Shown piece after piece: positions 1 to 5,423 of a DNA stretch of 6,923 nucleotides. The stretch is taken from positions 1 through 6,923 of the forward strand of contig JBBTQZ010000018.1 of NCBI GenBank assembly GCA_038065435.1. The letters run 5' to 3'. The stretch comes from JBBTQZ01 sp038065435. Its GTDB lineage: Bacteria > Patescibacteriota > Minisyncoccia > Phycocordibacterales > WO2-35-19. How positions within the stretch are numbered: position 1 is the first letter of the stretch; each line of letters starts with the position of its first letter. Under the pieces are notes generated by a model. That model was given only the letters and a program-made list of their open reading frames with translations. It was not told the DNA's origin and did no database searches. A program made the position numbers and the translations under genes.

Positions 1-781
1 ATAGAGAAGAACCACTACTTCCCGATCCGCTGGTTAAACCACCGCTCCCAGAACGAGAAGCCAGAGTAGTCGGATTCCATGAAGCTGGATTAGTTGTACC
101 AAATATTTGAGCAGCTCCTTGGGTGCAGGTGACCGATCCGGAAGTTGACCCTGCTGTGCCCGTAGATGTGTCAGCTAAGTCGCAAGGCACACTGTACCAC
201 ATGGAGCTTCTGTACGCTCCACATTGTTCAGTTATTGGGCGTCCGCTACTGTCGTAATAAACAGAATAAGTGCAAGACCCGCCTTGATTATCGTAGCCTG
301 CCAAAATTGAGGCATCAGCGGTATAAGCTCCGTTTATAACACATTGGGGATTATATGCAGTTTGGGTACCGATCGGGTTAGCTTCTTGAATTTTGTATTC
401 TTCTCTCACATCTACCGTGCAATCTATGCTGTAGCCTAGGAGAGCGCCCTCTTTCTCGGCCAAATCAGCACAGGCTTGTGCGGCTTTTAGGTCATAGCGT
501 AAATTTCCACTACAAGTACCGTCCAATGCAGTACTGCCGAGAGCAGCACTTCCAGAAGTTGAAGTTGTTGTGGTCGTAGTAACTTTGGGGCAAAGTTTTA
601 TGTCGTTGGTGCAGCTACCATTATCACATGTTTTAAGTGGTTCACCGCCGATGATTATAGAAGAACAGTCTGTAGTTTGTGCATATGCGAATACTCCTGT
701 ACCAAGTAAGACCAAAGTAGTGAGGGTTATTGCAATATTCTTTATTCTATATTCCATATTCATATTTTTGATCTTATTCAT
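1..781 (-). CDS. Secreted cysteine-rich Ser/Thr/Gly-rich protein, partial (3' end beyond window)
   Basis: The frame is open from an ATG at 781 to the window edge (260 codons) with no stop, so the C-terminus is missing. Residues 1-15 are polar and basic, residues 16-34 form a hydrophobic core, and FAYA-QTT gives a plausible signal peptidase I site near residue 34/35. The mature part has 12 cysteines (residues 39, 52, 57, 64, 90, 104, 121, 147, 170, 187, 200, 219), a six-threonine run near residue 70, and a Ser/Gly-rich stretch from about residue 240. This suggests an exported, disulfide-bonded surface protein with flexible linkers. I do not recognise a domain. ATGs at 763 and 757 are alternative starts that keep the signal peptide; none has a clear ribosome binding site. 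It follows the gene at 839 after 57 bases on the same strand. Export is well supported; function is unknown. Confidence 0.8.
   Translation of the reverse strand, partial: MNKIKNMNMEYRIKNIAITLTTLVLLGTGVFAYAQTTDCSSIIIGGEPLKTCDNGSCTNDIKLCPKVTTTTTTSTSGSAALGSTALDGTCSGNLRYDLKAAQACADLAEKEGALLGYSIDCTVDVREEYKIQEANPIGTQTAYNPQCVINGAYTADASILAGYDNQGGSCTYSVYYDSSGRPITEQCGAYRSSMWYSVPCDLADTSTGTAGSTSGSVTCTQGAAQIFGTTNPASWNPTTLASRSGSGGLTSGSGSSGSSL
734..761 (-). repeat. AT-rich GAAT-heptamer array, copy 1 (divergent)
   Basis: On the coding strand, four consecutive heptamers all begin with GAAT: GAATATG, GAATATA, GAATAAA and GAATATT. They encode residues about 8-16 (NMEYRIKNI) just before the hydrophobic core of the signal peptide. 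Spacing, strand and reading phase match the arrays at 2030 and 5110, but the last three bases of each heptamer differ more, so chance in AT-rich sequence is possible for this copy alone. Confidence 0.5.
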
Positions 782-838
782 ATTATTTTAATTTTATTTT
801 TTTAATTTAAATTAAGGGTTTTGGTTGCTATTTTTATT
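782..838. other. AT-rich intergenic gap with a 14-bp palindrome
   Basis: This is the longest gap between genes in the window (57 bases). It contains the perfect palindrome TTAATTTAAATTAA at 802-815. In the direction of transcription (minus strand) the palindrome is followed by an A-rich run, not a T-run, so it does not look like an intrinsic terminator. TAAAAT matches a -10 box in five of six positions but no convincing -35 accompanies it. I see no ribosome binding site for the downstream gene. Confidence 0.4.
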
Positions 839-2038
839 TCAGTTATCCTCGGTTGGAGGAGGTGGAGGTTGAGTAACTGGTGTACCACCGGGAGACCACA
901 CTCCTGGTGCGGGTCTGGCAATATTGGGATCACTATAAGGGTCGTATTCTTGTACTCTGTCTGCTATTTCAAAATTTTGCTGGTTGCACTTGCTTGGGTC
1001 TGGATCATTGGGGTCTTCGCAGAAGATGCTGATCTGGGAACTAGTGGCAGATGTTTGCGCCAGCATATCAGCGTATGTTCGTACCGATCCCCCTTGGCCA
1101 CCTCCGCTCGTTGGGTTGTTTGTGCTTAATCCTGCGAGGCCGACACTACTCAAAACTTTGTTTGTCAGTTGGCTTATTAGAGCTCCCACTATTTCATTTA
1201 TTTCATCTGCCACTTGAAGTCTACCCTCGCCTGCCCCTAGAGCTTTGTTGAGCCTTTCTTCTATAGCTGTGCCGGGAGTTGTGGTTTTTTGTTCAAGACA
1301 AGTATCTGGTTGAACTACTTTTTTATTACCAAAACTACCATCAGGATTTTTAACAGGAGTATCTATGGTTCTTGCTGATTCTGGTAGGCCAGCATATCTT
1401 GCGCAAGCTTTGAAAGAAAGAAACCCCTTACCCCAATTAAGCTCCTTATTTTGAACTTCTTGTTTTTGAGCAATACGGTCTATAAGCTCTCCTTCTGCCA
1501 TTATGTAAGAACCGAGAGGGTTGTTTTGGGGGAATTGCGATATATGATAAAAGGCTTCCCAACCACCTCTGTCAAAGTCATTTATAAAATCATCAAAGTT
1601 TGCCCCTATGTCTGTGAGAGTACATTGCCACTGGTCCTCCCAGCGAGGGGCATAGTTTTTGGCCAAAGCTATGCGTACCTGAGAAGCGAGAGGTCCGCAA
1701 AGAGCTTTGAGGCGCGGGTCTTGGGCTATAAAAAATCCAGCTGTGTCATCCGAAATCTGCTGAAGTAGCTTGGTTGGATCGGTAACAAATGCTGGGGATC
1801 CCTTGAATCCACTGTTTATCCAATTTACTACTCCGCCAGCTAGGCGGTTGATGATGCTGTTTACAAGCCCCCAAGCCACGCCATCTAAACCAAAATCCTT
1901 TACTACTTTCAGTATTGCTTGAGCCAAATTGCCCGGATCCAATACCAACCATTGAGCATCTGCTCTCCTTGCTGTAATAGGTGAAAATATAAGTATAAAT
2001 ACTAAAGATAATATTATTATTTTTTTTCCATAATTCAT
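839..2038 (-). CDS. Secreted conserved hypothetical protein, possible secretion/pilus-associated component
   Basis: I chose the ATG at 2038 (399 residues). A TTG at 2059 would add seven residues encoded entirely by a repeat. Residues follow the ATG start. MNYGKK plus a hydrophobic stretch ending ITARRADA-QW forms a clear signal peptide. The mature protein has mostly helical-looking segments, six cysteines (114, 139, 212, 247, 340, 351), the segments VNWINSGFKGSPAFVTD, ELNWGKGFLSFKAC and VADEINEIVGALISQLTNK, a Gly/Ser-rich linker near 308-318, and a proline-rich tail (QPPPPPTEDN). From memory, this matches a secreted family widespread in Parcubacteria, often near membrane proteins annotated VirB6/TrbL-like. 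The long C-terminal helical stretch could suit a TrbJ/VirB5-like role, but that is inference. It lies 27 bases after the upstream gene and ends in TGA. Export is confident; role is not. Confidence 0.85.
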   Translation of the reverse strand: MNYGKKIIILSLVFILIFSPITARRADAQWLVLDPGNLAQAILKVVKDFGLDGVAWGLVNSIINRLAGGVVNWINSGFKGSPAFVTDPTKLLQQISDDTAGFFIAQDPRLKALCGPLASQVRIALAKNYAPRWEDQWQCTLTDIGANFDDFINDFDRGGWEAFYHISQFPQNNPLGSYIMAEGELIDRIAQKQEVQNKELNWGKGFLSFKACARYAGLPESARTIDTPVKNPDGSFGNKKVVQPDTCLEQKTTTPGTAIEERLNKALGAGEGRLQVADEINEIVGALISQLTNKVLSSVGLAGLSTNNPTSGGGQGGSVRTYADMLAQTSATSSQISIFCEDPNDPDPSKCNQQNFEIADRVQEYDPYSDPNIARPAPGVWSPGGTPVTQPPPPPTEDN

Positions 2039-2057
2039 AATTCTTGATTCATTATTC
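2030..2057 (-). repeat. AT-rich GAAT-heptamer array, copy 2
   Basis: Four adjacent heptamers on the coding strand all begin GAAT (GAATAAT, GAATCAA, GAATTAT, GAATTAT). Together with the three flanking bases (2030-2060) the array differs from the copy in rsmA at only three of 31 positions. It occupies the junction between two genes and supplies both the candidate TTG start region and the ATG at 2038, so it may have changed the translation start of the secreted protein. Confidence 0.7.
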
Positions 2058-2065
2058 AAACTTAA

Positions 2066-2926
2066 TTATATTCCGTACAGAAGGTAATATCCACCGTCTC
2101 CCTGTCTATAAGCTATTTTGTTAGCCTTTATATAATCAATAGTAGCTTGCAAATTTTTGCTAAAAAGCTCAGAACCTTCTTGGTACTTTCGCATAGCCAC
2201 GATGGATCGGAACGGATCTTCAAAAGCAAGCATAAAATCTTCTACCGCTAGAGTAGTTATTTCTAAGCCTATAATCATATCTCCATGAGATATTTGAAAT
2301 GTTTTTGGTACCGGTATGCTTTTCATAGCAGAGATGATCTGTCTATAAGTTTCTACTACTTTTGCGAGTTCCCCTATTCTACTCTGGTCCCCTTTATTTA
2401 TAGCTTCTTCCAAAATCTCAAGCTCGTTCACAGCGTTTGTTGGCCTAAGCTCTTTCAGCATAAGCCCAAGCCATTCCCCATATACAGCTACACTTCTCTG
2501 GCCATCATCAGGAATAACTTTGAATTTGGGTATTTCTATATTATAAACGGTTGCTTTGTCTGTATAACTTAGAGCTCCGTTTACGATCTCTTCAGCATCG
2601 CTCAAAGTATATTCACCACTTTGTTTTAAGGCAAGATAGTTGGACATAAGCGATACACTAACGGCGTCAGTTAGGTTTGAAAAATCTTCTGGACTAGTCG
2701 CTGTATCCAGATTTTGCGTTGCAATAGACTTAAAATCCAATGCTCCCAACTCGGTATTCCAGTTTGGATTATCGGGCAACTTTATTTTCTCCCCCCCAAC
2801 CAAATTACTGGCTTTGTTTATAGTAAGGTCGGCCTTTTCGCCACCAAAAATCAAGATTACAGAGAAAACCAAAGCTATAGCAAGTATAGCCATGCTCGCA
2901 ATTTTTTTGCTTGGCAGTATATCCAC
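2066..2926 (-). CDS. Membrane-anchored helical protein of unknown function
   Basis: This 286-residue frame opens with GTG at 2926, seven bases after the TAA of the prenyltransferase gene, so translational coupling is likely. A short basic start (LPSKK) is followed by one hydrophobic segment at about residues 9-28, best read as an N-terminal membrane anchor with the rest outside; an uncleaved signal is equally possible. The remainder is mostly predicted helix (by eye), with recognisable stretches EWLGLMLKEL, VPKTFQISHGDM and AFEDPFRSIVAMRKYQEG. It contains no cysteine, in contrast to the two exported proteins downstream. The layout matches hypothetical proteins I associate with Parcubacterial envelope clusters, but I cannot name a domain. 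Alternative starts are CTG at 2917 and ATG at 2893; the ATG would lose the basic residues before the anchor. Confidence 0.85.
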   Translation of the reverse strand: MDILPSKKIASMAILAIALVFSVILIFGGEKADLTINKASNLVGGEKIKLPDNPNWNTELGALDFKSIATQNLDTATSPEDFSNLTDAVSVSLMSNYLALKQSGEYTLSDAEEIVNGALSYTDKATVYNIEIPKFKVIPDDGQRSVAVYGEWLGLMLKELRPTNAVNELEILEEAINKGDQSRIGELAKVVETYRQIISAMKSIPVPKTFQISHGDMIIGLEITTLAVEDFMLAFEDPFRSIVAMRKYQEGSELFSKNLQATIDYIKANKIAYRQGDGGYYLLYGI

Positions 2927-2931
2927 CCCTC
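2923..2931 (-). promoter_or_regulatory. Purine-rich Shine-Dalgarno-like site overlapping a GTG start
   Basis: GAGGGGTGG is the most Shine-Dalgarno-like stretch I found ahead of any gene here, but it includes the GTG at 2926 instead of preceding it at normal spacing. It is better placed for the CTG at 2917, five bases after the GGTGG. Either the GTG is read through coupling with the upstream stop, or a non-standard start is used. Confidence 0.3.
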
Positions 2932-2933
2932 AA

Positions 2934-4556
2934 TTATAGCAGGAAATACAAAGCTAGTAAGGAAAATGTGAATAGTCCGTAAACTAGAAAGACAGGCTTT
3001 TCTTTGTAGGGTTGTTTTTTTACTAAATAATAGTTTAAGACAGAGGCCGGTATCGCAGGTATAAGTGTCCAAAGGCCGAAAAACACAGGCACAAGGAGGT
3101 ATGCCGAGCTAGAAAGTACACCTACAACCAAAGGTCCATTTTTGCCAAATATAACAGGCACTGTGGGGACACCCTCTTGCTTATCCCCTTCTATATCCTT
3201 CATGTCTCTAATGTGCGACCAGAGGAAAAATATCAAAGTAATGCCTATCGCCCATTCTGCTTTGAAGCTAGCCACTTCTTTCGAGGGAGAAAATGTAAAA
3301 AATCCCGCCAGAACAACAGAAAGACAGCAAAGCCCTATAATAAAAGAAGAAAAGAAGGGAATGGTTTTAAATCTCGTTGGCGGGGCGGAATATATGTAGT
3401 AGAGAGCGATAAAAGTAAGCAGGAAGAATAGTGCACTATAACCGGAAAGGAAACCGCCGACCACCGAGGTAAGGAGAAAAACCATACCAAACTCCTGCAT
3501 ATTTTCTCTTGACAACCTTTCTTCCGCAAGAGGCCGATCTTTATTAGTTATTTTGTCTATATTTACATCAACAATATCGTTGATGTGAACGGCAAACATC
3601 CATGCGCAATATATTGAAATAAATAAAGTTAAGAGAGTAAGCCAATCGATCCAATTAAATATTCCAAAAACACTAAAGCCGTCGGCCGTGAACACGATCC
3701 CCAAGATAAGCATAAATATATAGTGAGCCACTCTTTCAAATCTAGAATTTTTGATCACAGTTAAAAATATTTGTTTGTTGTTTGTATAAAACCAAAAACA
3801 GCCCAAAATTGTTGCAGATACAAAAAAGATTTTAGCCATCACGAAATTGAAAGATATTTCAAAAAAACGAACAAAAGAGCCATATTCAAGAGATGAATGC
3901 AGATTGTTTTCGGCACTTATAGAGGCAAAAGATCTAGCAAAAAAAGCTAGAATATCAGGTGTGCTTTGCGCCGATCCAAAAATAATACCTATAAAACTCG
4001 GTGCACTTAAAAATAGAAAAATAAAAGCGTACAAAACTACGATTGCCACGGTAGATTTGAATAAACTCTTTTTGATTTTGTAAGTTAGATAAAAAATACT
4101 AATAAGTATTAGCAATACTTCTATCCGTATGCCCAAAGTAATTCCTTGATATAAGCTTGGTCCAAAAAAGTCTGAAAAATATTTTAATATACCGGGCCAG
4201 CCGTCAAATATGTAGCCCATACTAAAGCTGTTTTTTGCAATTAAAGCGTAAATATAATCAAATATTGGAGCAAAAAATATGACGGCAAAAGAATATAAAG
4301 CAACTTTTGGCACCATATCACCCTGCTCTTCTTTGAAAACAAAGTATTTTAAGAAAAACATGAAAACCAAAATAAAAGAAAGATAAAATAAATAGTAATG
4401 CATCAAAGTAGAAGCATCGGAAGCCAAAAAACCGCTACTAGTTTTGCTGGAGAGTGCCTCCAAGAAAAATCTAACCATCAAGATGCCACTAAATCCAAGG
4501 AGCCACTCCGCCAGGCTAATCTTTTGATCCAGTATTTTTTGTATAAAATTTTGCAT
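2934..4556 (-). CDS. UbiA-family polyprenyltransferase with large N-terminal membrane extension
   Basis: The C-terminal half is an intramembrane UbiA-type prenyltransferase, which transfers a polyprenyl chain from its diphosphate to an acceptor. Counting from a GTG at 4571 (545 residues), the first Asp-rich motif is N331-D-x-x-D335-x-x-x-D339, followed by DRPL; the second is D456-x-x-D459-x-x-x-D463 followed by EGVPT; the substrate loop YSAPPTRFK is at 394-402. Both metal-diphosphate motifs are intact. UbiA proteins are usually about 290 residues, with the first motif within the first 100; here about 265 extra residues with roughly six membrane segments come first. The acceptor is unknown: the YSAPP loop recalls chlorophyll-synthase and archaeal lipid-ether branches, but quinone or chlorophyll synthesis is unlikely in this group. 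I prefer the ATG at 4556, one base after the rsmA stop; GTG 4571 overlaps rsmA by 14 bases. Confidence 0.88.
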   Translation of the reverse strand: MQNFIQKILDQKISLAEWLLGFSGILMVRFFLEALSSKTSSGFLASDASTLMHYYLFYLSFILVFMFFLKYFVFKEEQGDMVPKVALYSFAVIFFAPIFDYIYALIAKNSFSMGYIFDGWPGILKYFSDFFGPSLYQGITLGIRIEVLLILISIFYLTYKIKKSLFKSTVAIVVLYAFIFLFLSAPSFIGIIFGSAQSTPDILAFFARSFASISAENNLHSSLEYGSFVRFFEISFNFVMAKIFFVSATILGCFWFYTNNKQIFLTVIKNSRFERVAHYIFMLILGIVFTADGFSVFGIFNWIDWLTLLTLFISIYCAWMFAVHINDIVDVNIDKITNKDRPLAEERLSRENMQEFGMVFLLTSVVGGFLSGYSALFFLLTFIALYYIYSAPPTRFKTIPFFSSFIIGLCCLSVVLAGFFTFSPSKEVASFKAEWAIGITLIFFLWSHIRDMKDIEGDKQEGVPTVPVIFGKNGPLVVGVLSSSAYLLVPVFFGLWTLIPAIPASVLNYYLVKKQPYKEKPVFLVYGLFTFSLLALYFLL

Positions 4557-4557
4557 T

Positions 4558-5403
4558 TTATTTTTGCTCACTTTTTATATATGAGGTCAGCTTGAACCAA
4601 TCGTCTATCTTCAAATCCTCTGCTCTCGTGTTCTCTGAAATCCCTAAAGTACTAAGGACGCGCCTCAGCACACCCAAATTGCTTGCAAGAAGTTTTCTCT
4701 TGTGTCTAAAACCCCTCTTAACCACCTCAAAAAACATCTTTTCTGTGTCTGGCTCCCCTCTTGTTGTAAGACCCGCCCGCCTGAACGGCGTTTCGGGCGG
4801 GGGGGTGAGGGGGGTTATTTGTTTAAACTTCTTTTTACTTATGTTTTTGATAGCAATAATCGCCGAATCTACTTTTGGCTTGGGGCTAAAACTTCCTTTC
4901 TTTATGATACCACCATATTTGGGAGTGCCGTAAGCTTTGACGCTAAGGCTCAATATGGATTCTTTGCTATCTTTAGCCATAATCCTTTCGGCCACTTCTT
5001 TTTGAACCACAAAAGTTATGGAAGCAGGCTGATTGCCACTCGGCGGATTTTGCAAAAACTTTCTAAATATTTCCCCTGTAATATAGTAAGGTATATTGCC
5101 CATCAATACATAATTCTTAATTCTTAATTCATAATTCAAAATATCACCTTCTATTATCTTTAATTTTTTATTTTTTATTTCTATTTTAAACTTCCCTCTC
5201 AGTAATTTTACTAATTCTAGATCTTTCTCTACCGCCACTACTTTGCCAGCTTTTTCTAGTAAAATTTTAGTTAGCATGCCCTCCCCTGGCCCTATTTCTA
5301 AAACCGTATCCCCTTTTTTAATTTCGGCAAAATCGGCAATTTTTCTCAAAATTTTTGGATCTCTCAAAAAATTCTGTCCCAAAGATTTTTTAGCTTTTAC
5401 CAT
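4558..5403 (-). CDS. rsmA: 16S rRNA (adenine(1518)-N6/adenine(1519)-N6)-dimethyltransferase RsmA/KsgA
   Basis: This cytoplasmic enzyme uses S-adenosylmethionine to dimethylate two adjacent adenines in the 3' terminal hairpin of 16S rRNA late in small-subunit assembly. In the 281 residues, KKSLGQNFL is at 5-13, the SAM-binding motif VLEIGPGEGMLT at 34-45, acidic E59 at the end of strand 2, EGD at 85-87, the catalytic motif GNIPYYIT at 102-109, VVQKEVAERI at 132-141, and SFSPKPKVDSAI at 171-182. The C-terminal domain retains FFEVVKRGFRHKRKLL. All family landmarks are present, so it should be active. Two in-frame repeat insertions are visible: NYELRIKNY (90-98) before the catalytic motif, and about 21 residues (197-217) between the catalytic and C-terminal domains. 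The ATG at 5403 lies 20 bases after the comM stop; no Shine-Dalgarno is evident. Confidence 0.96.
   Translation of the reverse strand: MVKAKKSLGQNFLRDPKILRKIADFAEIKKGDTVLEIGPGEGMLTKILLEKAGKVVAVEKDLELVKLLRGKFKIEIKNKKLKIIEGDILNYELRIKNYVLMGNIPYYITGEIFRKFLQNPPSGNQPASITFVVQKEVAERIMAKDSKESILSLSVKAYGTPKYGGIIKKGSFSPKPKVDSAIIAIKNISKKKFKQITPLTPPPETPFRRAGLTTRGEPDTEKMFFEVVKRGFRHKRKLLASNLGVLRRVLSTLGISENTRAEDLKIDDWFKLTSYIKSEQK
4753..4815 (-). repeat. GC-rich imperfect palindromic element inserted in frame within rsmA
   Basis: A 63-base, GC-rich island sits in an AT-rich gene. On the plus strand CCCGCCCG (4772-4779) pairs with CGGGCGGG (4794-4801), and an outer pair CCCCTC (4755-4760) with GAGGGG (4807-4812) extends the palindrome. 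A competing inner hairpin is CGCC (4778-4781) with GGCG (4787-4790). It encodes exactly 21 codons (residues 197-217, rich in Pro, Thr and Arg, including PFRRAG) in the linker between two conserved blocks of RsmA. Length divisible by three, inverted-repeat structure and the composition jump together indicate an inserted repeat. I see no clear target duplication. Confidence 0.7.
5110..5137 (-). repeat. AT-rich GAAT-heptamer array, copy 3 (most regular)
   Basis: Four heptamers on the coding strand, GAATTAT, GAATTAA, GAATTAA and GAATTAT, lie inside rsmA and encode NYELRIKNY, immediately before the catalytic motif GNIPYYIT. Only one of the three forward frames of this array lacks stops, and it is the one used. 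The array is at a naturally variable point of the RsmA fold between a strand and the catalytic motif. Confidence 0.75.
5161..5190 (-). repeat. A-rich heptad-like tract within rsmA, possible decayed repeat
   Basis: Two exact heptamers (TTTTTTA on the plus strand, 5164-5170 and 5171-5177) and related A/T runs encode the lysine/isoleucine-rich stretch IEIKNKKLKI of RsmA, about 24 bases upstream of the GAAT array in the direction of transcription. It may be a second, degenerate repeat insertion or simple A-rich drift. Confidence 0.3.
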
Positions 5404-5423
5404 TTTTATTTTACTAGAGAGGG

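Noticed and set aside
802..815. Perfect palindrome between genes as a terminator or operator
   Set aside because: It is composed only of A and T, would form a weak stem, and is followed by A residues on the transcribed strand. No regulator site is recognisable.
839..841. TGA reassigned to glycine, as in some CPR lineages
   Set aside because: TGA ends the secreted protein here right after a plausible tail, and no gene in the window needs TGA as a sense codon.
4755..4812. GC-rich hairpin as a transcription terminator
   Set aside because: It lies inside the intact rsmA frame, 63 bases are in frame, and no T-run follows it in the direction of transcription.
4702..5127. Plus-strand reading frames, including this longest one and another at 821-1129
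   Set aside because: They lie opposite well-supported minus-strand genes, lack recognisable domains, and are explained as antisense shadows.
5110..5137. Heptamer array as a CRISPR or microsatellite
   Set aside because: The units are seven bases with no spacers, so it is not CRISPR. Identical length and phase at three loci argue against an ordinary expanding microsatellite.
4558..5403. rsmA as a pseudogene disrupted by insertions
   Set aside because: The frame is continuous, and the SAM-binding, catalytic and C-terminal motifs are all present.
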